Translations under genes and position numbers: made by a program
In this document: piece by piece, positions 1-7,478 of the stretch
How the letters are laid out: every line of letters starts with the position of its first letter
Numbering within the stretch: the stretch's first letter is position 1
From: Dehalococcoidales bacterium
GTDB taxonomy: Bacteria > Chloroflexota > Dehalococcoidia > Dehalococcoidales > UBA5627
DNA length: 64,000 nt
Reading direction: 5' to 3'
Assembly: GCA_041656115.1 (NCBI GenBank)
Contig: JBBAED010000002.1
Coordinates: 198,005 to 262,004, forward strand
Notes under the pieces: generated by a model
Told to the model about the DNA's origin: nothing
Database searches by the model: none
The model's input: only the letters and a program-made list of their open reading frames with translations

Positions 1-362
1 ACGGTAGCCCGGCCGGTTGCCAAGTTTACATTTGCGGAAATAACGCCCGGAACGGCGCTGATTGCCCTTTCAACACGCGCAACGCAAGAAGCGCACGACA
101 TGCCTTTAACCGAAAAGGTTGTTTTTGAGACAGACGACACAAACCCCAATTTTGTAATCACATCGGTAATTTCGGCAATACTGACCTTATCGGGGGCATA
201 ATTTAATATCGCTTTCTCCGAAGCAAAGTTCACCGAGGCATTCGATACACCGGGTAAGTTCGATAATGCCTTTTCCAAATTGGCTGCGCAATTAACGCAG
301 GACATCCCGCTAATTTTAATTACAGCCCCGGCCGAATTATTTTTTTGCGATTCCGTATTCAT
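1..362 (-). CDS. copA: Heavy-metal (copper-type) P-type ATPase, N-terminal part, cut by window edge
   Basis: About 120 N-terminal residues are visible; the rest lies outside the window. They contain two successive heavy-metal-associated (HMA) domains, each with a CxxC metal site: GMSCVNC near residue 20 and GMSCASC near residue 93. Two HMA domains in tandem at the N-terminus are typical of Cu(I)-exporting P1B-type ATPases. A free-standing chaperone would end after one domain, and here the frame stays open to the edge. The ATG at 362 is preceded by AAAGGT on the minus strand. The gene lies 15 bp after the SHOCT protein gene and is probably co-transcribed with it. The ion specificity (copper rather than silver or zinc) is inferred from the HMA motifs only, because the membrane metal site is not visible. 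Confidence 0.85.
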   Translation of the reverse strand, partial: MNTESQKNNSAGAVIKISGMSCVNCAANLEKALSNLPGVSNASVNFASEKAILNYAPDKVSIAEITDVITKLGFVSSVSKTTFSVKGMSCASCVARVERAISAVPGVISANVNLATGRAT

Positions 363-377
363 TTTTTTACCTTTAAA

Positions 378-602
378 TTATCCGATATCTTTTTTGATTT
401 GTTCGTATTCCTCTTTGGTTATCTCGCCCTTGGCATATCTTTCTTTAACAATATCAATTGCGCTGTTCGAGCTTACGGATTTTCCGGATCTTATAAGTTT
501 AGCTACCGCCCAAATAACGAGAACGATAATACCAATCCAGAAAACTACAATCATCGCCCAATATACAAATATTGTTGAAAATATAACTCCGTTACCAACC
601 AT
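378..602 (-). CDS. Small SHOCT-domain membrane protein
   Basis: A 74-residue protein with one hydrophobic segment (about residues 8-35, rich in V, I and W) followed by a C-terminal SHOCT motif (AIDIVKERYAKGEITKEEYE). SHOCT segments are short C-terminal helices thought to mediate oligomerisation or membrane association; no enzymatic role is known. The ATG at 602 is chosen because GGGAGGGGAG lies just upstream, although the frame stays open further. It is the first gene of a minus-strand pair with the copper-type ATPase. SHOCT membrane proteins are often found beside metal or stress genes; a role in metal homeostasis here is inference from position. Confidence 0.75.
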   Translation of the reverse strand: MVGNGVIFSTIFVYWAMIVVFWIGIIVLVIWAVAKLIRSGKSVSSNSAIDIVKERYAKGEITKEEYEQIKKDIG

Positions 603-758
603 TTCTCCCCTCCCAAAACAAGACCTTATAACAATTATAAAACCCAAAGGAAGAGTTCGCAAACAAAATATAAATTTGGCGCATTTTTAAAGCAAAATAC
701 GCACTTAGCATTGTTTCGAATCAGAACATGGTGTAAAATCATCGGCGTGGAGGCTTAA

Positions 759-1043
759 TTGCGTAAAAAAAGGCATTTACATACCGCACCGCCAATAGAC
801 GGCGAATGCTACATCCGGCATATGACCTTGGATGAAGCTATGCCAAAACTTGAAGAATTTATAGATGATGCCTTTATGGCAGGCGCTATCGTAATTAAAA
901 TTGTCCACGGAAAAACGGGCGGAACCCTTAGAAACGCCGTTCACAGCAAATTAAAAACCCATCCCCTGGTGAAATTATATCGACTGGGAGAATCCTACGA
1001 GGGCGGAGAAGGGGTTACAATTGCAGAGCTTTATCGCAAGTAG
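759..1043 (+). CDS. Smr (small MutS-related) domain protein
   Basis: A 94-residue protein that is essentially a stand-alone Smr domain. The TLDEAMPKLEEFIDDAF helix leads into the VKIVHGKTGGTLR-type loop (HGKTGG in place of the usual HGxGxG), followed by a HPLVKLYRL strand. Smr domains are nucleases or nucleic-acid-binding modules found at the end of MutS2 or alone. This copy keeps the His-Gly loop, so nicking activity is possible but not shown. The start is TTG at 759 with GGAGG five bases upstream. It diverges from the SHOCT/copper-ATPase pair. Confidence 0.8.
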   Translation: MRKKRHLHTAPPIDGECYIRHMTLDEAMPKLEEFIDDAFMAGAIVIKIVHGKTGGTLRNAVHSKLKTHPLVKLYRLGESYEGGEGVTIAELYRK

Positions 1044-1141
1044 TTCCGCCAGCTTTTTTAATGCGCTAACTTAATCTAATGCCGGGCTTTTCTTCTGTTA
1101 TTGAAAGTAACCGGCGATTTAAGCTATAATGTTGTGTCCGC

Positions 1142-1218
1142 GGTGGGTGTGGCCTAGTGGTTAAGGCGTCAGGTTGTGGCCCTGAAGATCGAGGGTTCAA
1201 ATCCCTCCACTCACCCCA
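1142..1218 (+). tRNA. tRNA-His(GTG)
   Basis: The cloverleaf folds with acceptor GTGGGTG/CACTCAC, D-stem GCCT/AGGC, anticodon stem TCAGG/CCTGA around loop TTGTGGC (anticodon GTG) and T-stem GAGGG/CCCTC. An extra 5' G at 1142 faces the C discriminator at 1215, the hallmark of tRNA-His. The CCA end (1216-1218) is encoded. Confidence 0.95.
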
Positions 1219-1417
1219 TCCCTTCTTTAGCTAGTCTTTTTTCTCGCCTAAAATCACCGCAACTTACCCAATACCCGACCGTTTTTAACAATATTTGCGT
1301 AGTTATAATATGAAGTCAATACTTTGACGCTGCCCGTATTGCAAAGTATAATAGTCGAGAATGAAAAAAGTTAGATTAGCGGATTATTAAACAATTTAAA
1401 TACTGATTCCCAATAAT

Positions 1418-1493
1418 GCGCCCGTAGCTCAGCGGATAGAGCACTGGTCTTCGGAACCAGGTGTCGTGGGTTCGAATCCCCCCGGGCGTGCCA
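1418..1493 (+). tRNA. tRNA-Arg(TCG)
   Basis: Acceptor GCGCCCG pairs with CGGGCGT (terminal G-U). The anticodon stem CTGGT/ACCAG encloses CTTCGGA, giving anticodon TCG. The T-loop TTCGAAT sits on a GTGGG/CCCCC stem with one mismatch. An encoded CCA ends at 1493. It lies 200 bp after tRNA-His on the same strand. Confidence 0.94.
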
Positions 1494-1529
1494 TTCAAAC
1501 ACCAAATTTCAAATGCAAAGAGAAAAAAT

Positions 1530-2171
1530 ATGACTTATAATTTTACGGAACTTACCGAGTTGTACAAATCAATTGTTTCGGTTGTAACAAGAACCGACGA
1601 CTACTTCGACACCGATGAATTTAAAAATTTGGAAAAAGCGAACGCAACTGCCTGCGAAAATATCCAGCAGGCATGTAAATCCCTGATTAAGTTACTACAG
1701 GGCGAGACAAGCCTGGAAGGCAATGCACTCCCCGACATTAGGGGGAGAATCGGATTTTATAATCGTTTACTTAAAAAACAATCCAAGATACTCTTACCGC
1801 TAAACATATCAAAAGAAGCGGACAGCATTATTCAAAGCACCTTCTTGCTTGGGCTTACAAGCCATTTATACCTCTATGACAACCCTTCCCGTAACGGGTT
1901 TAAGGAAGTTGACGCCGCCGCTGTAGTTACCGATTTGGCGCCGCGTTTAATGTCTTCCAGTAACAAAATGAGAAAATACAACAGGAAGTTAAATACCATC
2001 CCAATTTTGATTTTTGAAAACTACTTTGAAGAAAAAATTGAACCCTTGCTTAAAGAAAAATTGAATTTCGGCTTTTTACGATATACCATCGCCCGCAATT
2101 ACTTTACGAACCTCTTTTTCGGCGGGGCACGCTTTGGTGAGATGATGGATAACGAAACGCGCATGGTATAG
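1530..2171 (+). CDS. Uncharacterised 213-residue soluble protein
   Basis: I do not recognise a family. The protein is predominantly helical and charged, with no signal peptide, membrane segment or obvious catalytic motif. There is a hydrophobic patch near the middle (STFLLGLTSHLYLYDNPSRN). An ATG at 1530 is chosen because reading further upstream would enter the tRNA-Arg gene that ends at 1493; the ribosome site is weak (AAAGAGAAA). Its position directly after two tRNA genes is a common landing site for acquired DNA, but no integrase or repeat flanks it. Unbroken length and ordinary codon use support a real gene. Confidence 0.6.
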   Translation: MTYNFTELTELYKSIVSVVTRTDDYFDTDEFKNLEKANATACENIQQACKSLIKLLQGETSLEGNALPDIRGRIGFYNRLLKKQSKILLPLNISKEADSIIQSTFLLGLTSHLYLYDNPSRNGFKEVDAAAVVTDLAPRLMSSSNKMRKYNRKLNTIPILIFENYFEEKIEPLLKEKLNFGFLRYTIARNYFTNLFFGGARFGEMMDNETRMV

Positions 2172-2259
2172 CTATACCGCAACAAACAACACCGAACCCT
2201 ACCCCAAAAGATAGGCCTTCGGCGTTTTATAACAGCAAGATAATTAAAGAGGTCGGTTT

Positions 2260-2724
2260 TTGAAAAACCGTTACAAAGTTTTAGGGCTTGCCTTAACCGT
2301 AGCCGGAATTATAGCGGCGCCGGTTTTCTATTTTTTTACGCTGTCCGTACAGCTGACCGCCGTTGCACTATCATCCGCGATACTGGGGCTGGCTTCCTTC
2401 TTTTTAGCCGATACCGCATCTAAAGCAAAAGATAAAGAACAACCGGACTCAGAAAGCACCGAAGATTTCACCTTAAAACCGGCCGGTAAATTTATTTTGT
2501 TTCTGGCGGTTGCATTTGGTTTGGCAAATGCCCTACTGACCTTCGCAAAGCAGGAAGATATCGCCATTTATTTTATCGCCAATGCAGCAATCTATTTAAT
2601 AGCGGCCCTGTTTTATATCCACATTAACCCCAAAGCAAAACCCGCCTTAAACAATTTAAGTGTGGTTATCTTTAGCGCATTCCTGACAATTGTGGCTTGG
2701 GAAGTTATTGACCTGTTTCGGTGA
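2260..2724 (+). CDS. Uncharacterised four-helix membrane protein
   Basis: A 154-residue protein with four predicted membrane helices: about residues 5-25, 32-50, 78-97 and 102-120, with a fifth hydrophobic stretch near 130-150. A charged linker rich in K, D and E (AKDKEQPDSESTEDF) separates helices two and three. The start is TTG at 2260 with AAAGAGGT upstream. No family is recognised and no transport motif is visible. It stands alone between the tRNA-linked hypothetical gene and the lipoprotein protease. Confidence 0.6.
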   Translation: MKNRYKVLGLALTVAGIIAAPVFYFFTLSVQLTAVALSSAILGLASFFLADTASKAKDKEQPDSESTEDFTLKPAGKFILFLAVAFGLANALLTFAKQEDIAIYFIANAAIYLIAALFYIHINPKAKPALNNLSVVIFSAFLTIVAWEVIDLFR

Positions 2725-3035
2725 TTGGGGGGATAAGGGAGAGAGCGAGGATAACACCGTAGAGATTCACGAATAGAAAATCAAGGACTAAGGCAAATAC
2801 CAAAACTTATGTCGTAAAGATTGGTCTGCCCTACTGTTTGGTCGTCTCCGTCGGAATATTATCATAAGTATACCCCCCACACCCCCTAGAAAAGGATTTT
2901 TATCCGGACAGAATAGGCACTGGTTCTTTCGCACGTAGCATTCTGTATGTCTTTCGGGTTATAATTATTCGTCCCGTTATCACCATTGTTGTTCCAGTCA
3001 TACTGGTTTGTTTGATTTAAAGGAGGTCTTTGCTT
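2725..3035 (+). other. Intergenic stretch upstream of the lipoprotein gene
   Basis: About 310 bp without a convincing gene. It holds a TATAAT at about 2962 that could serve the downstream gene, although no good -35 box is spaced to it, and a strong AGGAGG ribosome site at 3021-3026. Nothing else is recognised. Confidence 0.5.
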
Positions 3036-5126
3036 ATGATTGTAAAGGGACTTTCCACCAAAGCCATACAAATATTCTCCATTCTGGTCCTGATGATACT
3101 TGTCGCCACACTACTGCCTGCCTGCAAAGACGATTTTACAATTTCATCAGGCTCGAAAACGACAACATCAGGAACAACGACATCCAAAGCCACATCAACA
3201 AAATCCACCGGCACTTTGGCCAATACTACCAGTAACATTGTATCAGGCAAACTGGGTGAAGAGCACTCCGTTACACTTAATAATGAAGTAACAGTTATAA
3301 TTCCGGCAAACACTTTTTCGGCGGAGACAAAAATTGAAATTAATAGTGTTGAGCAGCCAACAGCGCATGAATTTGATGGATTTTTGCCAATAAATCAATA
3401 TGAAATTACCTCCTCTTCCGGTGGCGAATTGGGCGGAGAGGTTGAAATAGAATTTGCTTATGACCCATCTTTGCTCAACGAAGAGCTTGAAATATCTCAA
3501 CAACTGGCAGTAGCTTATTACGATGAAGAATACGGTGCATGGCAGGAGGTGGACTTTACAGTTGATGAAAGCAGGTCTGTTTTGGCAATAAAAACCTCCC
3601 ACTTTAGCCTTTGGTCGCTATTTGGCTTCGATAGTAAATGGGTTACATCAACATTGCCAGGGTTTACTATCTATTTTAATAAAGATGTAGACGCCCCTCC
3701 AATCGGCTCAATTGTTTCAGGAGAACCAATTTATGAGTATGCCTCAATTGTCCGGACAGGTTTATTTGATGCCAGCAAGGCTTACAGAGAATTGGGGTTT
3801 AAAATGCCCGAACATACCAAGGTTTATATCGACAAATGGGGCTCAGATAAAGAAGCAGAATGGGGCTGGTTTTCTAAAAACATAGAAATCCCAATAACTT
3901 ATATCGATGAACAAGAATTGCTTAAAACAGCAGCCCATGAACTTTTCCACGCTGTGCAAAACCAATATGTCACTTTTGCCACCATGGCTGCCAATCGTTG
4001 GTTTATGGAGGCAACTGCCGACTATGCCGCGGCTCATATTGCTACTTCTTACGGCTTATCTGATAAATTACCCTATAACTACCTCCGAACGGGGCTCGCA
4101 AGCAGCTCAACCTTTCATATGTATCAAAGCGCACATTTTATTAAGTTCCTGGTTGATAAAGGCTTCAGTTTTAAAGAACTTTTTGTAAGCGTCATGGAAG
4201 GCAGCGGAAACGCATTGGAAAACCTGAACAAATACCTGATTTCCAATGGCTCTTCACTTCCGGAAATGTATGAAAATTTTGCCTACGACGTTATATTCAC
4301 AAATAGAATTAATACTCCTGCACCAGACCCCGATGTTTATAATGGCATTGCTTCACCTCGCTCGGAGTTTAACCTGATAGAATCAGGGAAGAATGAACTG
4401 ATAAAGGTCAGCGGTGGTTATACTACGGCATTGTACGGTGTATTCCTTAAAGGAAACCCCAACTTGACCTATGATATTTCTGTAAGTGCAATTGAGCCGA
4501 CTTCGGGCGTAAAGGTACTTTACGTTCTGGCAGAGGGCCCCGGTAAATTGGATGTCACTCAAGGCGGAGTCCTTTCGCACATACCTGAAGAAATAACAGT
4601 AAGTGGTGATAGTTATATTTATTTTTTGGTTACCAATATTGCCCCGTCTGATGGCTATGTGACAGTTGTAATTGGCAAGAAAATGGTTACTTCACATTCT
4701 AACGAACGCTCATCGGTTCTAGTTTATAATAAAGAATTTGAGATTGATGTCTCTCTTAGTATAAGCGCTAGTCAGCCTTTTAGTATTAGCGAGGCGGAGG
4801 GCATTACCGGTGAAATATTATATGTGTATATGTATTTTGAAGAAATTGATAAAAATATCGTGATAGACGCTGAAGTGCTCGTTGGCGATCCGATTCCTGT
4901 CCATGGCGAGCGGCCGGGTTACGAATATGCAATAAAGAAAAAGTATTGGGGATATGACGGCGAAATGGAAACAAGCACACAATTAATACTTTCTCCGGAC
5001 AAGCCCAATGCATCTCTTGACTACGGTATAATTATAGGGCTTTTTGACAAAGAACTGGGAAAATTTACGACGCAAGAGCATGGAGCCACATTAGTTGTCA
5101 TCAAAATTTCAACGGCAAGACAATAA
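3036..5126 (+). CDS. Secreted lipoprotein with gluzincin-type metalloprotease domain
   Basis: A 696-residue protein beginning with a lipoprotein signal: a basic start, a hydrophobic core (IFSILVLMILVATLL) and lipobox LPAC near residue 29. A Ser/Thr/Lys-rich linker (residues 35-65) follows, then a beta region of ZU5/immunoglobulin type (about 75-195). A catalytic domain carries HELFH at 301-305 and a downstream WFMEATADYAA, whose Glu (about 325) is the expected third zinc ligand of gluzincins. The remaining 350 residues look like beta-sandwich repeats. It is probably anchored outside the cell and processes proteins or peptides; the substrate is unknown. ATG 3036 suits AGGAGG at 3021-3026; the TTG at 3030 is too close to it. 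It is a monocistronic unit. Confidence 0.8.
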   Translation: MIVKGLSTKAIQIFSILVLMILVATLLPACKDDFTISSGSKTTTSGTTTSKATSTKSTGTLANTTSNIVSGKLGEEHSVTLNNEVTVIIPANTFSAETKIEINSVEQPTAHEFDGFLPINQYEITSSSGGELGGEVEIEFAYDPSLLNEELEISQQLAVAYYDEEYGAWQEVDFTVDESRSVLAIKTSHFSLWSLFGFDSKWVTSTLPGFTIYFNKDVDAPPIGSIVSGEPIYEYASIVRTGLFDASKAYRELGFKMPEHTKVYIDKWGSDKEAEWGWFSKNIEIPITYIDEQELLKTAAHELFHAVQNQYVTFATMAANRWFMEATADYAAAHIATSYGLSDKLPYNYLRTGLASSSTFHMYQSAHFIKFLVDKGFSFKELFVSVMEGSGNALENLNKYLISNGSSLPEMYENFAYDVIFTNRINTPAPDPDVYNGIASPRSEFNLIESGKNELIKVSGGYTTALYGVFLKGNPNLTYDISVSAIEPTSGVKVLYVLAEGPGKLDVTQGGVLSHIPEEITVSGDSYIYFLVTNIAPSDGYVTVVIGKKMVTSHSNERSSVLVYNKEFEIDVSLSISASQPFSISEAEGITGEILYVYMYFEEIDKNIVIDAEVLVGDPIPVHGERPGYEYAIKKKYWGYDGEMETSTQLILSPDKPNASLDYGIIIGLFDKELGKFTTQEHGATLVVIKISTARQ

Positions 5127-5146
5127 TTCGAACATATGAGGTTTTA

Positions 5147-5188
5147 GCATGCTTAGGTTAATTATGTAGCCTGAGCATGTTGTATTTT
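5147..5188 (+). terminator. Probable terminator of the lipoprotein protease gene
   Basis: GCATGCTTAGG (5147-5157) pairs with CCTGAGCATGT (5170-5180) through two G-U pairs, and a weak T-rich tract TGTATTTT follows. The position 20 bp after the stop codon supports a terminator. Confidence 0.5.
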
Positions 5189-5279
5189 GCCAACTCCGGC
5201 GGTGACCCGGTATTGGTTTTTGGGGAACTGGAATCATCATTTTTCATCGAGATGTTGTCATTGGGCTTACAACTGCCGT

Positions 5280-5582
5280 TGGCATTTGGACAGAAACGAA
5301 CAAGACATCCTCGCCACTAAACGCCTTGAACTCGAAAGTAGTCTTTCAGACAGAAAGGTTACGCTAGCTGATACCAAAATCGTCAAAAGTTACATTGAAG
5401 ATCTACGAGCGCTTTTGGATTCCGGCGAGATGACCGAAAGAAGAGCTTTTATCGCAAGCTTTGTTAAAAGCGCAACAATTAAAAGAGAAGAAGCTCACAT
5501 TGAATACACGATACCCATACCAAAAGGCGAGGTAAATATGAAAAATACGGTTCTCCCTACAGTACACTATGGTGGGCGGTAA
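5280..5582 (+). pseudogene. C-terminal remnant of a serine recombinase (integrase)
   Basis: About 100 residues resemble the C-terminal end of large serine recombinases: a coiled coil (LELESSLSDRKVTLADTKIV), then DLRALLDSGEMTERRAFIASFVKS and a final strand IEYTIPIPKGE. The catalytic serine domain and the zinc region are missing. The upstream 100 bp is open in two frames without matching anything I recognise. The reading frame ends at 5582, inside the 3' end of the oppositely oriented tRNA-Val gene. An integrase tail touching a tRNA 3' end is what a degraded integrated element leaves behind. No intact mobile genes remain nearby, so this is called a relic. Confidence 0.65.
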
Positions 5583-5646
5583 TGGATTTGAACCAATGAC
5601 CTCTGCGATGTCAACGCAGCGCTCTAACCAACTGAGCTAACCGCCC
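5570..5646 (-). tRNA. tRNA-Val(GAC)
   Basis: On the minus strand, acceptor GGGCGGT pairs with ACCGCCC. The anticodon stem CTGCG/CGCAG encloses TTGACAT (anticodon GAC), and the T-loop is TTCAAAT. Discriminator A and CCA are encoded at 5573-5570. The serine recombinase remnant overlaps its 3' end. Confidence 0.94.
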
Positions 5647-5701
5647 CAATGTGAGGACAAATAATTTTACTAATTATAACCGATATGGCAAAAAAACTCA
5701 C

Positions 5702-6319
5702 CTAGTCGTTACAGGTACCGTAATCCTTTTTGGGTATTACTGTTTTAGTAATTATGGCGGCGGTAACACATTTTACGGCATCGCCCGCCAGAAAAGGAAT
5801 AACCCCCATTGTAAACAAAGGAATAATACCGAACGATGTACCGGTAACTGCCTTCAGCCATAAAGCAAGCCATATAATTCCGGGTACATAGATAAGAACA
5901 GCAGAAGCAAGCATCATTACACCGAGCATGCTAAGAAAATATCTGGATTTAATATATTTATCGGTTACGTAACCGATAAACAGAGCCGCTAAAATAAACC
6001 CAATCAGGTATCCGCCGGTAGCTCCCAGCCCGCTGGTCCAACCGGTAAACCAAGGCACACCTGCCACGCCCAAAACGGCATAGATTGCCATACTGGCACC
6101 GCCCCAGCGTCTGCCAAGCAAAACACCGGCAAGCAGCACGGCAAGTGTCTGTCCGGTAATAGGAACCGGGCTCCACTCTACGAACACCCTCACTTGAGCA
6201 AGCAAACCAGTCATTACCGCCATGGCAACAGCCATAACGAGCTTCATCGGAATGCTTAAATTATAGCGCCATTCAAAAATATTATATCTTGTTCTATCAA
6301 TTGCTGATACTAATTGCAT
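5702..6319 (-). CDS. bioY: BioY family biotin transporter (ECF substrate-binding component)
   Basis: A 205-residue integral membrane protein with about six helices and the BioY signature VPITGQTLAVLLAG (residues 52-65) followed by G-rich segments (GLGATGGYLIGF). BioY is the biotin-binding S component of an energy-coupling-factor importer. The energising ATPase and transmembrane partners are not in this window, so it either uses ECF parts encoded elsewhere or works alone. The ATG at 6319 has GGAGG seven bases upstream. It follows a small zinc-ribbon-like gene by 20 bp. No biotin synthesis genes are nearby, which fits a scavenging lifestyle. Confidence 0.9.
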   Translation of the reverse strand: MQLVSAIDRTRYNIFEWRYNLSIPMKLVMAVAMAVMTGLLAQVRVFVEWSPVPITGQTLAVLLAGVLLGRRWGGASMAIYAVLGVAGVPWFTGWTSGLGATGGYLIGFILAALFIGYVTDKYIKSRYFLSMLGVMMLASAVLIYVPGIIWLALWLKAVTGTSFGIIPLFTMGVIPFLAGDAVKCVTAAIITKTVIPKKDYGTCND

Positions 6320-6339
6320 TTAAACCTCCAGAATTAAGG

Positions 6340-6564
6340 TTATACGCCGGGCTTCTTAACACCGACTAGGGATATCTCAATATTTTTCCCGCAGTTCGGA
6401 CAATTCAATAACAATATTGCCGGCTGGCTCATAACCCTTTCGATTGCAGCTGACACCATGCTGTCGATATCATCAAGGCGGCGATCTATCATATCAAGAC
6501 GACGCTCCAGCTTATCTATGCTTTCAGCCAGTTGTTTGGTATCGCTCTGGTTATCTTTAGCCAA
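6340..6564 (-). CDS. Small coiled-coil protein with a CPNCG motif
   Basis: A 74-residue protein. An N-terminal amphipathic coiled coil (LAESIDKLERRLDMIDRRLD, about residues 12-45) is followed by one CPNCGKNIEISL zinc-ribbon-like knuckle. With a single CxxC it would need dimerisation, or another ligand, to bind zinc. No family is recognised. It lies 20 bp upstream of bioY on the same strand, so the two are probably co-transcribed; a functional link is not demonstrated. Confidence 0.6.
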   Translation of the reverse strand: MAKDNQSDTKQLAESIDKLERRLDMIDRRLDDIDSMVSAAIERVMSQPAILLLNCPNCGKNIEISLVGVKKPGV

Positions 6565-6719
6565 TTTATAACCTCAAATATTCGGTAAACTCGGTAAATA
6601 AAACAGGGTAATTATAAGTGACAAAGGCCAATATGTCAAAAAATTAAGCCGATATCTATTGCTTTGGGGGCACCCGTATCATATACTGGACTTAGAAATA
6701 TCAGACAAGGAGGTGTGAA

Positions 6720-6971
6720 ATGTCTGAGATTAAAGTCGGCGTTGTTTCCGATTTCTTCGCCCGCCCCGTTGTTGCCGGAATCGAACTTTCGGATAAACTA
6801 AGTGTCGGCGACACAATACGAATCAAAGGACACACAACGGAAATGGAATTGGTTATCTCTTCAATGCAACTCGACAACAACTCCGTTGAATCCGCCAAAG
6901 CCGGCGAATCGGTCGGCATCAAAGTCTCCGAACGTGTTCGCCCGGGCGATACGGTCTACAAAGTTATTTAA
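6720..6971 (+). CDS. Small translation-elongation-factor-like protein (EF-Tu domain 2 fold)
   Basis: An 83-residue protein that resembles only domain 2 of translational GTPases, a beta barrel with the pattern VVAGIELSDKLSVGDTIRIKG and GESVGIKVSERVRPGDTVYKV. There is no GTP-binding domain. Stand-alone proteins of this type are, as I recall, known in archaea and Chloroflexota and annotated as translation elongation factor-like; their function is unknown. The start at 6720 has a near-perfect AAGGAGGTG ribosome site, suggesting high expression. It converges on ribH with a 9-bp gap. Confidence 0.8.
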   Translation: MSEIKVGVVSDFFARPVVAGIELSDKLSVGDTIRIKGHTTEMELVISSMQLDNNSVESAKAGESVGIKVSERVRPGDTVYKVI

Positions 6972-6980
6972 CGCCTTTTA

Positions 6981-7448
6981 TTAATCCAATTCCTTAAGTA
7001 AATTGGCCATTTCAATGGCGCTTGAAGCTGCGGAAAAGCCTTTGTTACCCATCTTAGTGCCTGCTCGTTCGATTGCTTGTTCCAGGTTATCTGCGGTAAT
7101 GACTCCGTTTATCACCGGCAGCCCGGTATCCAAGGCAACCTTAGCAATGCCCTTGGTGAACTCTGACGCAACATAATCAAAATGGGGGGTCCCGCCCCGT
7201 ATAATGGCACCCAAACATATAACAGCATCATATTTCTGCGATTTTGCCATTTTAAGGGCTACGAGCGGTATCTCAAATGAACCGGGGGCCCATGCCACAT
7301 AGATATCATCTTCGGCAACCTCGTGTCTTATGAGCGCGTCTTTGCAGCCGTCAAGTAATTTACTCGATATAAACTCGTTAAAACGCGAAACAACAATTCC
7401 GAACTTAAGGCCTTTGCCAAGCAGCATCCCTTCAAAACTTTTGTTCAT
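6981..7448 (-). CDS. ribH: 6,7-dimethyl-8-ribityllumazine synthase
   Basis: A 155-residue lumazine synthase that condenses 5-amino-6-ribitylamino-uracil with 3,4-dihydroxy-2-butanone 4-phosphate, the penultimate step of riboflavin synthesis. Visible motifs are VVSRFNEFISSKLLDG at the N-terminus, the substrate loop WAPGSFEIP, and GAIIRGGTPHFDYV with the catalytic His. The length is usual for the family. ATG 7448 is chosen over an upstream TTG because GGAGG lies five bases before it. It is the last gene of the ribD-ribE-ribBA-ribH operon. Confidence 0.95.
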   Translation of the reverse strand: MNKSFEGMLLGKGLKFGIVVSRFNEFISSKLLDGCKDALIRHEVAEDDIYVAWAPGSFEIPLVALKMAKSQKYDAVICLGAIIRGGTPHFDYVASEFTKGIAKVALDTGLPVINGVITADNLEQAIERAGTKMGNKGFSAASSAIEMANLLKELD

Positions 7449-7478
7449 TACAGCCTCCAACAATTTTAATGCCGTTTA

